Part shown: one piece after another, positions 8,347 through 16,231 of the stretch
How positions within the stretch are numbered: the first letter of the stretch is position 1
Layout of the letters: each line of letters begins with the position of its first letter
From: an uncultured Prevotellaceae bacterium
GTDB lineage: Bacteria; Bacteroidota; Bacteroidia; Bacteroidales; Bacteroidaceae
Direction: 5' to 3'
Assembly: GCA_900315105.1 (NCBI GenBank)
Contig: OMXX01000034.1
Coordinates: forward strand, 1-44,823
Length of the DNA stretch: 44,823 bases
Position numbers and translations under genes: made by a program
Notes under the pieces: model-generated
The model's database searches: none
Told to the model about the DNA's origin: nothing
Seen by the model: only the letters and a program-made list of their open reading frames with translations

Positions 8347-9024
8347 ATGAAAAAGTTGTTTTTCTTTATAGTAAGTGTTTTTGCTTGTGTGGCGGTTTTT
8401 GCTCAGAAGCAGAAAGCTGTGCCATTCAATGGTGTTGTGGCAGATCTTCTCGGTCAACCGTTGAAAGGTGCTAGGGTGTGGGTTGTGAGTCCGGACTATT
8501 ATACAACGACAGATAAGAAGGGAAAGTTTGGCTTGACTAATGTTCGGCCAACGGATACTCTTCACGTGAAGTACAAGAAACAGCTATATTTGATACCTGT
8601 AGATACAATGAAGTCTGTTAGGGTTCGTCTTGGTGATGAATTACAATTTGATGTGCAGCAGGATGATGAACTCGTGAATTTCGGCTATGGCTTTGTTAAG
8701 CGTCGTGAATCTTGTTCTGCAACTTCTGGTATTTCTGGTGATGTGCTTGTGCGTACGGGTAGGACAGATGTTATGGAAGCACTTCAAGGGCTTGTGCCTG
8801 GTCTTTCCATAACAAATGGTAAGGCTATTATCCGTGGTATTGGTTCGATTAATGCTTCTACAGACCCTCTTCTTCTTGTTGATGGTGTTGAGGTTGAGAC
8901 ATTGTCATATGTAAACGTATATGATGTTGACAAAGTAGAGGTGTTGAAAGATGCCAATATATATGGTGCCAGGGGGGCTAATGGAGTAATTCTCGTGACA
9001 ACTAAACGCGGTTCGAGTAGATAG
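8347..9024 (+). CDS. Stand-alone SusC-like plug-domain protein
   Basis: 225 residues: signal peptide (about 1-20, ending VFAQ), a carboxypeptidase-regulatory-like beta-sandwich (FNGVVADLLGQPLKGARV onward, about 28-95), then a TonB-receptor plug domain (about 115-222). The plug carries the SusC-type signature VDKVEVLKDANIYGARGANG and a final VILVTTKRG. It stops where a receptor would begin its 22-strand barrel, and no barrel remnant follows in any frame before the next gene. Either it is a deliberate plug-only periplasmic protein or the stub of a lost receptor. The clean stop, intact signature and healthy spacing favour the first. The conserved EVLKDA-YGxRGANG face might contact TonB or a barrel partner, but that is inference. 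I know short plug-only proteins occur in Bacteroidales genomes; their role is not established to my knowledge. Confidence 0.82.
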   Translation: MKKLFFFIVSVFACVAVFAQKQKAVPFNGVVADLLGQPLKGARVWVVSPDYYTTTDKKGKFGLTNVRPTDTLHVKYKKQLYLIPVDTMKSVRVRLGDELQFDVQQDDELVNFGYGFVKRRESCSATSGISGDVLVRTGRTDVMEALQGLVPGLSITNGKAIIRGIGSINASTDPLLLVDGVEVETLSYVNVYDVDKVEVLKDANIYGARGANGVILVTTKRGSSR

Positions 9025-9186
9025 ACAAAAACGTCACAAAATAGGACTATATTCTCATTGGATAGGAGAATGTGATGATGTTTGACGCTTTAGGATGAGA
9101 AATATTAGGATAATCTTATCATTCGTGAATATTTTATATTACCTTTGCAAAAAAGAAAAGGTATATATTATATTCAAGATAAACAA

Positions 9187-10590
9187 ATGAAAAAGATTTT
9201 CTATTCAGCTGTCCTATTTGCTGTATGCTCTTCTGAAGCAATGGCAGGTGGTCTCGTGACTAATTCCAATCAGAGTGCTTCATTCTTGCGTAACACGGCT
9301 CGTGATGCCGTTATCGACATTGACGGTGTCTATACCAACCCAGCGGGTGTCTGCTTCATGCCAAACGGCTTTCACCTCGGCTTGTCATTCCAGCATCCAG
9401 AGCAGAAGAGAATGGTGACAACAGGAAGCTTTATGAAAATTAAAGGTGTAGATGAGCCAATACCTATTCTTGCTTTCAATCAGAATCATTTGGGTGAGCC
9501 TGTTCGTAAATATACAGGTACAGCTTCTGCTCCTGTAGTCCCAAGTTTCCAACTTGCATATGTTATGGATAAGTGGACATTATCTGCTTCCATGGCTGTA
9601 ACCGGAGGCGGTGGTAAATGTACGTTTGATGAAGGTACAGGAAGTTTGGAAACTCTTTGTGCGTTAGAACTTTATCAAAAAGTTAATGCCTTAGGTATTG
9701 GCGCTGCATATAAAGGCTATTCTTTCGATGCTTACATGAGAGGTCGTCAGTTCTATTATGGTTTTCAGGTGGGTGCTGGCTATAAGGTAACAGACAATCT
9801 CGCAGTCTTTGGTGGACTTAGAACAATGGTAGGTAGCGCAAAATATACAGGCTATATTCGTGATATAAAAATTTATACAAAGGCGCCAGGAATGGAAGTA
9901 ATTCCTGCTTCGGTTGATGATGAGATTGATATGACTACCAAGCAGTCTTGCGTGGGCTTTACTCCTGTTATTGGCATTGACTATCGTATTAATGACCAGT
10001 GGAACATCGCTGCAAAGTATGAGTTCCGCACAAAGATGAGTCTAGAGAACTCTTCGGAGATGAATGAGAAAGCTCGTAATGTGTCTGCTTTGGATAAGTT
10101 CAACGATGAAAAGACAAAGTATGTGCGTGACGATATTCCGGGAACTTTCACCTGTGGTGTTCAGTATTCTCCAATAGAGAATGTTCGCTTGAATGCTGGT
10201 TATCATTTCTATGATGACTGCAATGCTGTAAAGTATGGTGATGAGCACAAGAAAATTGATGGTGGTACTCGCGAGTTTCTCTTTGGTGCAGAATGGGATG
10301 TTGCAAAATTCCTTACCGTAAGTGCAGGATGGCAGAATACACACTATGACCTCTCAGATGAGTATATGTCAGACTTGAACCACAATCTTAGCAGCAATAT
10401 GATTGTGTGTGGTGTGCGTCTCCACGTTTCAGAGAAGATAAGCGTTGATATGGGCTATATGCACAATTTCTATGGCATACGTACGGTAGATACTGTTACT
10501 CCTGTTTCAGAGACTGTTTCTATAGCAAAGACAGATGTCTATGATCGCAAAAACGATGCTTTTGCAATAGGCGTTAATTTTGACTTCTAA
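9187..10590 (+). CDS. FadL/OmpP1-type outer-membrane transport protein
   Basis: 467 residues from ATG 9187 with a signal peptide (KKIFYSAVLFAVCSSEAMAGG). The mature N-terminus has the family hallmark of a hatch region followed by DIDGVYTNPAGVCFMPNGFHL, then amphipathic beta strands to a C-terminal phenylalanine in FAIGVNFDF, typical of an outer-membrane barrel. FadL/OmpP1/TodX proteins pass hydrophobic compounds such as long-chain fatty acids; the substrate here is not known. Transcription probably begins after the TACCTTTG box at 9140-9147. The in-frame TTG at 9145 overlaps that box and is not a credible start. A small membrane protein follows after 3 nt, so the two are very likely co-transcribed. 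Confidence 0.9.
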   Translation: MKKIFYSAVLFAVCSSEAMAGGLVTNSNQSASFLRNTARDAVIDIDGVYTNPAGVCFMPNGFHLGLSFQHPEQKRMVTTGSFMKIKGVDEPIPILAFNQNHLGEPVRKYTGTASAPVVPSFQLAYVMDKWTLSASMAVTGGGGKCTFDEGTGSLETLCALELYQKVNALGIGAAYKGYSFDAYMRGRQFYYGFQVGAGYKVTDNLAVFGGLRTMVGSAKYTGYIRDIKIYTKAPGMEVIPASVDDEIDMTTKQSCVGFTPVIGIDYRINDQWNIAAKYEFRTKMSLENSSEMNEKARNVSALDKFNDEKTKYVRDDIPGTFTCGVQYSPIENVRLNAGYHFYDDCNAVKYGDEHKKIDGGTREFLFGAEWDVAKFLTVSAGWQNTHYDLSDEYMSDLNHNLSSNMIVCGVRLHVSEKISVDMGYMHNFYGIRTVDTVTPVSETVSIAKTDVYDRKNDAFAIGVNFDF

Positions 10591-10593
10591 AAA

Positions 10594-10851
10594 ATGACAA
10601 ATAAACATACATCACTAAATAATTGCGGAAAATGCGATATCAACAAGGCTGACTGTCAGACTTGTAAGCTTGCAGCTCTTAACCTTGACAAGAACGCCAA
10701 GCGTAAGGTAAGGATTGACGATGAAGATGATGATCCTTCAATAAGCGAAAGATTAACAGAGAACAAAAATGATCATTCAATCCTTTTGCTATTCATCGTT
10801 GCAGTTGCAACATTTGTCGCAGTTGTTGGTTTTGCTATGTTGTTTAAATAG
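10594..10851 (+). CDS. Small CxxC membrane protein
   Basis: 85 residues. The N-terminus has two closely spaced Cys pairs (NCGKCDINKADCQTCK: Cys at 11, 14, 21 and 24), which could bind zinc or another metal. A basic-acidic linker follows (KRKVRIDDEDDD), then one C-terminal membrane helix (ILLLFIVAVATFVAVVGFAM). It starts 3 nt after the porin stop and ends just before a strong terminator, so it is the last gene of that transcript. I do not recognise the family. By the positive-inside tendency the Cys pairs should face the cytoplasm. Confidence 0.8.
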   Translation: MTNKHTSLNNCGKCDINKADCQTCKLAALNLDKNAKRKVRIDDEDDDPSISERLTENKNDHSILLLFIVAVATFVAVVGFAMLFK

Positions 10852-10854
10852 AAA

Positions 10855-10882
10855 AAAGCTCCCGCAAGGGAGCTTTTTGTTT
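10855..10882 (+). terminator. Rho-independent terminator after the porin operon
   Basis: AAAGCTCCC-gcaa-GGGAGCTTT with a following T-rich run, 4 nt after the stop codon of the small membrane protein. Confidence 0.9.
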
Positions 10883-10918
10883 GTTATTACATATACTTGA
10901 ATGTGGATAGGCTTTAGC

Positions 10919-11013
10919 TTCGCACTTCCTCCTATGTGAGTCCTAACCAAACTCGGTGAAAGTCCCTTCCTGGAACTATAGGATCATCGGACTTACATAG
11001 GAGGAAGAGCGAA
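10919..11013. repeat. Long hairpin with 25-nt arms
   Basis: Arms 10919-10943 and 10989-11013 match at 23 of 25 positions, with core CTTCCTCCTATGT, around a 45-nt loop. It lies in the 278-nt gap between the porin operon terminator and the end of the HAD gene. No T-run follows, so it is not an ordinary terminator. Confidence 0.75.
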
Positions 11014-11129
11014 GGTACATGGGAGGTAGAAAAGAGGCTGGGGAGATGTGGAAAAATCATTTAGCCGAAGAGAACGTTTGGATTATTTGTTCAACTTCAT
11101 TATGACTATTAAACTTTTGAGAATTTCCG

Positions 11130-11774
11130 CTATTTTAATATATTCTTAACTTCTTCCCTATAATCTGTATGAACAGGTGCGTTGTAGGTATGAATACCGA
11201 GAGACTCAGCAGCCTTGCAGTTGTCACTTGAATCGTCAATAAACAGGCACTCGTCAGCAGGTGTTCCTATCTGGCGAAGAACTTCCGCATATATTTCCGT
11301 GTCAGGCTTTGCCATTCCCATTTCCTGAGAGAGAAATAATTTGTTGAAATAGTACTCTGGAGGTTCTGGGAATGAGGTTTCAAGGATATACTTCCAATGT
11401 GCATCGTTTGTGTTTGAGAGAAGGTATGTGGCATAACCTTCATCGCGAAGCTGTTTCACGAAGTCGAGCTTGTACTTTGGTAGTGTCTGTAAACAAGAGT
11501 TCCATGCATCGAGAACTTGCTGACGGGTTGTGCCTGGGGCACTCAGTTCTTGAAGCATAGACAAGAATTGCTCTGTAGGAATCTTACCTGTCTGATACTC
11601 ATGCAAGGCTCCAGAGATGGTTACACCTTCGCAAACAGTAGATACTGGAGCTGTTGCTGATGTTTTCGTAAGAGCCTCTACGTCCACTCCAAGTGCTTTG
11701 ATGTTATGAAAACAGTTCTGCATATCAACATCGATAAGCACGCCTCCAAGGTCGAATATAATTGTCTTTATCAT
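11130..11774 (-). CDS. HAD-family hydrolase (subfamily IA phosphatase)
   Basis: 214 residues with all four HAD motifs: motif I IIFDLGGVLIDVD at the N-terminus (nucleophile Asp8), motif II TYLLSNTN near 117-124, the motif III lysine in GMAKPDTEIY near 152, and motif IV CLFIDDSSDNCKAA near 171-184. A helical cap lies between motifs I and II. The GGV form of motif I and the overall size resemble YihX-type sugar phosphatases, so a small phosphorylated metabolite is the likely substrate, not identified. A TAATTTTG -7 box lies on the minus strand at 11809-11802. It is transcribed divergently from the GH43 gene. Confidence 0.9.
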   Translation of the reverse strand: MIKTIIFDLGGVLIDVDMQNCFHNIKALGVDVEALTKTSATAPVSTVCEGVTISGALHEYQTGKIPTEQFLSMLQELSAPGTTRQQVLDAWNSCLQTLPKYKLDFVKQLRDEGYATYLLSNTNDAHWKYILETSFPEPPEYYFNKLFLSQEMGMAKPDTEIYAEVLRQIGTPADECLFIDDSSDNCKAAESLGIHTYNAPVHTDYREEVKNILK

Positions 11775-11801
11775 AATTCAAAGTTCGTAAACAAAACGCT
11801 G

Positions 11802-11892
11802 CAAAATTACTATAAAAAAATTATTTTTGGACATTAGAACTTGTTAAAAAAGGTATAATTGCCTTGGATTAGGCTAAGTTTTAGTAACTTTG
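11802..11892. promoter_or_regulatory. Divergent promoters, HAD gene (minus) and GH43 gene (plus)
   Basis: Minus strand: TAATTTTG at 11809-11802, giving a leader of about 20 nt to ATG 11774. Plus strand: TAACTTTG at 11885-11892, about 35 nt before ATG 11928. The -33 boxes are not clear for either. Confidence 0.55.
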
Positions 11893-11927
11893 TAGAAATT
11901 TTGAAACAACTAAACTAAAAAGATAAT

Positions 11928-13544
11928 ATGTTGAAATTTGATTTCAATAAGTCTGCAAAGGCTTTATTGTTGATGGCTATGTGTGCTGGTACTAATGTGG
12001 CTAATGCACAGAATCCATACTTGCCTCTATGGGAGTTTATTCCTGATGGAGAGCCATACGTTTTTGATGATCCGGATGTTCCTGGAAAGAAGCGTGTTTA
12101 TATCTATGGTTCGCACGACAATCTCATAAATTACTATTGCGGTAGGGACCAGGTGGTGTGGTCGGCTCCTGTTGATGACCTTACTAACTGGCGATATGAC
12201 GGCGTTATTTTCGAGTCAAAGACCGATGCTAAAGGCAAGAAACTGAATGCTGATGGGGTGGGAGACGTGCTCTATGCCCCTGATGTGACTATGGTAAAGG
12301 ATTCTAATGGCAAGAAAACGTATTATCTCTATCCTAACGTTCAGCATGACAAGCGTAGTAGCCTTGTTGCGAAATCAGACAGGCCTGACGGTCCGTTTGT
12401 ACCGGTCAATTGGAGTAAGGAGGCTGCTGATTCTACAGTAGGTCCATTTGCTTTTGATCCAGCTTGCTTTGTGGATGACGATGGTAGGGTATATGGTTAT
12501 TGGGGCTTCGAGCGTTCGTATGCTGCAGAACTTGATCCAACGACAATGTCAACCGTCAAGCCTGGAACGAAGATTATAGAAGATATGATTCCTGGTCACA
12601 AGCAGGACCATCTGTATCGTTTCTTCGAGGCTTCTTCTATCCGTAAGATAAAGGATAAGTATGTGTTTATCTATAGTCGTTTCACAAATGAGGGTGAGTT
12701 CGGATTGCCAACAACAAACTATACCCTTGCTTATTGCTATAGCAACAATCCTCTTGGGCCTTGGACTTATGGTGGTACTATTATTGACGGTCGAGGTAGG
12801 GAAAGACTTTCTGACGGAACGGTAGTTGCAACGGCTTGTCCTAGTGGAAATACTCATGGTAGTATATGTGAGATAAACGGCGAGTGGTGGGTGTTCTATC
12901 ATCGTCAGGCTGGTACTTCTGAGTATTCCCGTCAGGCTATGGTTGCTCCTATAAATGTTGAGGTACAGGAAGGTAAGGACGGATATGTACGAATCTCAGA
13001 AGCAGAGTTTACTTCTGAGGGATTCTGCACAGAAGGTCTTGATCCATACAAGAAATATCCTGCTGGTATTGCATGTTATTACACAGGTCCTAAGCAAGCC
13101 GTACAGGTGTATCCTAACGTGACATATTATGGTTCGCACACAAATATCAATCGTATCAAATATGATGGTAAGAAGAATCCTTACGACGAGTCAATCAATA
13201 AGTGTGAGATGGTGAATAATACATCTGGCTCTGTTGTTGGTTATAAGTATTTCAATTTCAGAAATACATTCGGCAAGGATAATCTTCAACTTCTCCTCGA
13301 TATTACCAAAGAAGGTGTTGGTGGTACTATTGATGTTTATATTGACCGTCCTAATGAGACTGATGGTGGTGTTAAGATTGGAACATTCGCTGTTGAGGCT
13401 CAGACAGATAAGAAGCCTGTAAATGTTTCAATTGCAGTTCCTAATTTGAAGAACTATAATGGCAAACACGCACTCTTCCTTGTGTTCAGCTCACCTACTA
13501 AGGAAAAGTCAATCTGCACGGTGAATAGCTTGCAGTTTAAGTAA
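11928..13544 (+). CDS. Secreted glycoside hydrolase family 43 protein with C-terminal beta domain
   Basis: 538 residues. The signal peptide ends at NVANAQ (about residue 28). The catalytic five-bladed propeller follows (about 30-350). GH43 features visible are DGEPYVFDDPD and YIYGSHDN at the start (candidate base Asp), FDPACFVDDDGRVYGYWGF (candidate pKa-modulating Asp) and RFFEASSIRK (candidate general-acid Glu). The last ~150 residues (NLQLLLDITKEGVGGTIDVYIDRP onward) look like a CBM6-type carbohydrate-binding beta sandwich. GH43 enzymes cleave arabinofuranosyl or xylosyl bonds of arabinoxylan and arabinan, so a hemicellulose role is likely. Exact specificity cannot be read from sequence. 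There is no SusC/D pair or regulator beside it, so it is a lone enzyme, not part of a full utilisation locus. Secretion is to the periplasm or surface. Confidence 0.9.
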   Translation: MLKFDFNKSAKALLLMAMCAGTNVANAQNPYLPLWEFIPDGEPYVFDDPDVPGKKRVYIYGSHDNLINYYCGRDQVVWSAPVDDLTNWRYDGVIFESKTDAKGKKLNADGVGDVLYAPDVTMVKDSNGKKTYYLYPNVQHDKRSSLVAKSDRPDGPFVPVNWSKEAADSTVGPFAFDPACFVDDDGRVYGYWGFERSYAAELDPTTMSTVKPGTKIIEDMIPGHKQDHLYRFFEASSIRKIKDKYVFIYSRFTNEGEFGLPTTNYTLAYCYSNNPLGPWTYGGTIIDGRGRERLSDGTVVATACPSGNTHGSICEINGEWWVFYHRQAGTSEYSRQAMVAPINVEVQEGKDGYVRISEAEFTSEGFCTEGLDPYKKYPAGIACYYTGPKQAVQVYPNVTYYGSHTNINRIKYDGKKNPYDESINKCEMVNNTSGSVVGYKYFNFRNTFGKDNLQLLLDITKEGVGGTIDVYIDRPNETDGGVKIGTFAVEAQTDKKPVNVSIAVPNLKNYNGKHALFLVFSSPTKEKSICTVNSLQFK

Positions 13545-13559
13545 ATATAAATTTAAGGT

Positions 13560-13612
13560 AAAAAGTAAAAGGTAAAAAGTTTGATTACAACACTTTTTAC
13601 CTTTTACTTTTT
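13560..13612. terminator. Perfect 21-bp hairpin between GH43 and xpt
   Basis: Arms 13560-13580 and 13592-13612 are perfect complements built from 7-nt units (GGTAAAA, AGTAAAA, GGTAAAA). The right arm overlaps the xpt stop codon. AT-rich and at a convergent junction, it can terminate both ways. Confidence 0.7.
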
Positions 13613-14189
13613 AATTTCTAAATGATATTGTTCCTTTCTCATAATCCATTTCGTCAACTATGGCAATAGACTCTACGTGGTAGCCTTGCTCTCGTAGTTT
13701 CTTTCCACCATCTTGAATGCCTTTCTCAATGGCTACGCCACAGCCGACAACAGTTCCACCTGCCTGATGAACAATATCTATTAGGGCACTCATAGCCTGG
13801 CCATCGGCAAGAAAATCGTCAACGATAAGTACTTTATCGTCAGCAAGCATGTAAGGTTTGGAAACAAAGATGGAGTTCATCTTCTTGTGAGTGAAAGAGT
13901 ATGCCTGGGATATGTATTTGTCGTCTGTACTATTGGCGGTCTCGCCTTTCTTTGCAAATACCACAGGCACATCATATAGGTCTGCGAGAAGTACAGCAAT
14001 TGCAATTCCGCTCGCCTCAATAGTGAGTATTTTTGTTACCTCCTTACCTTTGAAACGACGTTTGAATTCATACGCTATCTGTCGCATGATGTCAATGTCA
14101 ATCTGGTGATTGAGGAAGTTATCTACCTTTAATATGTTTCCTTGCTTGATACTACCGTCGGCAAGGATTTTTTCTTCTAAGAAATTCAT
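13611..14189 (-). CDS. xpt: Xanthine phosphoribosyltransferase
   Basis: 192 residues, the usual length of Xpt. It makes XMP from xanthine and PRPP in purine salvage. The PRPP-binding loop is VLIVDDFLADGQAM (about 119-132), and the family N-terminus LEEKILADGSIKQGNILKVD is present. It is the last gene of uraA-upp-pbuX-xpt, 17 nt after the xanthine permease. This matches the classic xpt-pbuX pairing of other bacteria, although here the transferase comes second. I saw no purine riboswitch before the operon. Confidence 0.95.
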   Translation of the reverse strand: MNFLEEKILADGSIKQGNILKVDNFLNHQIDIDIMRQIAYEFKRRFKGKEVTKILTIEASGIAIAVLLADLYDVPVVFAKKGETANSTDDKYISQAYSFTHKKMNSIFVSKPYMLADDKVLIVDDFLADGQAMSALIDIVHQAGGTVVGCGVAIEKGIQDGGKKLREQGYHVESIAIVDEMDYEKGTISFRN

Positions 14190-14206
14190 AAGGTTTTATT
14201 TGCAAT

Positions 14207-15532
14207 TTAGCTATTTGTATTTTCTTTTGAAGGCTCCTCTTCTTTTGGCAATATCAGATTAAGCAATACTGCCAATAGGAATACTATCGCGACACAGTTT
14301 TCTGCAAATATCGTCTTGATAATATCGGGGAAGGAGTTGAACATTCCTGTTGCCTGAGTAAAACCTAAACCGATACTTAGGGAAAGGCTTACTATCACCA
14401 TGTTACGCTGAGAGAATCCACATCGTGCCATCATTCCGAAGCCTGCAAAGAGGATAGACCCGAACATCATGATGGTGCAACCGCCGAGTACAGCCTGAGG
14501 GATGGTAGTAAGGAGGTAACCTATTCCTGGGAATATTCCGCCAAGAATCATGATTACAGCACCTGTAGCAATGGTGAAACGATTTACTACGCCTGACATT
14601 GAGGCAAGTCCTACATTCTGGCTGAATGAAGTGATAGGCGTGCATCCGAACAATCCTGCTATTGAACTGATAAAGCCGTCACAACTTACGGAAGCTCCAA
14701 GTTCTACCTTGTGAGGGTTACGTTTCAAAGCACCATTGCAAAGGGCACTTGTATCGCCGATTGTCTCTGTTGCAGATACAAGGTAAATGGCTGCTACTGA
14801 CAATATTGCACCAATATTGAACTCTGGGGTGAATGGCATGAACTTAGGAAGAGAAACTATAGGTTGATCTGTGATGCCAGTGAGATCTACCATACCCATG
14901 CAGAGGGCGAGGATGTAGCCGACTATAAGTCCGAAAAGTACTGATAATGAGCGGACAAACCCCTTGGCGCGAATTTGGCAGATAAGGCATACGAGTAAAG
15001 TGACACTACCCACTATCCAGTTGTTCGTACTTCCGAAATCAGCAGCACCTTGTCCTCCTGCAAAGGAGTTTGCACCAATAGGGAGAAGCGAGAATCCGAT
15101 AGCCGTTACTACCGTTGCAGCTACAACGTGAGGAATGAGCTTTACCCAGTACTTTACGAAGAGACCGAGCGTACCTTCTATCAATCCACCTATTATGACA
15201 GCTCCTATCAGAGTCCCCATGCCTTGTGTGCTTGCAATTCCGATGCTTACAGAAAGGAATGTGAACGAGATTCCCATTACGATAGGCAGTCGGGAACCTA
15301 TACGCCAGATAGGGTAGAGCTGAACGAGTGTTCCTATGCCTGCAATAATCATGCAGTTTTGTATCAATACACTACTGATGCCTTGCTCAAGTCCTATTAC
15401 ATTTGCAAGTATCATCAAAGGAGTGATGTTGCTCACAAACATTGCAAGCACATGCTGAAGTCCAAATGGTACAGCCTTTGCAATTGGCAATCTACCATCA
15501 AGGGAATATAGATTGTTGAGATTTTGTTCCAT
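14207..15532 (-). CDS. pbuX: NCS2-family xanthine/urate permease
   Basis: 441 residues with the 14-helix NCS2 (nucleobase-ascorbate transporter) fold. Motifs are VPFGLQHVLAMFVSNITPL at the start, the substrate-site glutamate in SATETIGDT (about residue 258) and FSQNVGLASMSGVVNR in the second half. The SQNVG sequence favours xanthine/urate-type carriers over uracil carriers, whose equivalent is GENTG. It should be a proton symporter in the inner membrane that feeds Xpt. Its ATG shares one base with the upp stop codon (TAATG at 15534-15530), so translation is coupled to upp. Confidence 0.92.
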   Translation of the reverse strand: MEQNLNNLYSLDGRLPIAKAVPFGLQHVLAMFVSNITPLMILANVIGLEQGISSVLIQNCMIIAGIGTLVQLYPIWRIGSRLPIVMGISFTFLSVSIGIASTQGMGTLIGAVIIGGLIEGTLGLFVKYWVKLIPHVVAATVVTAIGFSLLPIGANSFAGGQGAADFGSTNNWIVGSVTLLVCLICQIRAKGFVRSLSVLFGLIVGYILALCMGMVDLTGITDQPIVSLPKFMPFTPEFNIGAILSVAAIYLVSATETIGDTSALCNGALKRNPHKVELGASVSCDGFISSIAGLFGCTPITSFSQNVGLASMSGVVNRFTIATGAVIMILGGIFPGIGYLLTTIPQAVLGGCTIMMFGSILFAGFGMMARCGFSQRNMVIVSLSLSIGLGFTQATGMFNSFPDIIKTIFAENCVAIVFLLAVLLNLILPKEEEPSKENTNS

Positions 15533-16191
15533 TACATCTTCTCTCCATACATCAAATCTCCAGCATCTCCAAGACCAGGAACAATGTATTTATGCTCGTT
15601 GAGGATTGGGTCGATAGCTCCGCAGAAAAGAACGACATTATCATCAGGGAACATCTTCTTAAGATGATCTACCCCCTGTTTGCTTGCAATAACACATGCC
15701 ATGAAGAGACGTTTCGGACTACCTTTCGTACAGAAAGCCTTGTATGCCAGTTCCATACTCTCGCCAGTTGCAAGCATTGGATCAACTATGATAAGAGTTT
15801 TTTCCGATAGTTCCGGAGTTGCCATATATTCAATCTTTACGCCAATCTTTGTACATTCCTTGTCCAAGTAATAGCGGTAGGCGGAGAGGAAGCCGTTACC
15901 AGCTTCGTCAAAAACATCAAGGAAAGCCTCGTGCAATGGCAGACCTGCACGGAATACGGTTGCTAAGACAATATCGTTGTCGTGTGTGCTTACCTCGCAT
16001 GGAGCGAGTGGCGTATTGATTGTCTTATTGCTGTAATCAAGCAACTTACTTATCTCGTATGCTTCGATATGTCCAATTCGCTTTATGTTCTCGCGAAAGC
16101 GCATACGGTTCTTTTGGATGTTTTCATCACGAAGTTCTGCCATGAACTTGTTGAGTACGGAGTTCTTGGCTCCAAGATTAATTACTTTCAT
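15532..16191 (-). CDS. upp: Uracil phosphoribosyltransferase
   Basis: 219 residues, close to the usual 208-212. It converts uracil and PRPP to UMP. The PRPP-binding loop is LIIVDPMLATGESM (about 130-143), and the uracil-binding segment near the C-terminus is CGAIDPILNEHKYIVPGLGDAGD, the standard UPRT ending. The N-terminal RENIKRIGHIEAYEISKLL is also typical. It lies 40 nt after uraA across a spacer made of 7-nt repeats (GTTTAAA, GTGTAAA, GTGTAAA, GTAGAAA) and overlaps pbuX by one base. Confidence 0.96.
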   Translation of the reverse strand: MKVINLGAKNSVLNKFMAELRDENIQKNRMRFRENIKRIGHIEAYEISKLLDYSNKTINTPLAPCEVSTHDNDIVLATVFRAGLPLHEAFLDVFDEAGNGFLSAYRYYLDKECTKIGVKIEYMATPELSEKTLIIVDPMLATGESMELAYKAFCTKGSPKRLFMACVIASKQGVDHLKKMFPDDNVVLFCGAIDPILNEHKYIVPGLGDAGDLMYGEKM

Positions 16192-16231
16192 AGTTATTTG
16201 ATTTTCTACTTTACACTTTACACTTTAAACC

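Noticed and set aside
15050..15511. A 153-residue frame opposite pbuX
   Set aside because: Antisense to conserved membrane helices; Cys/Tyr/Ser-rich composition typical of a shadow.
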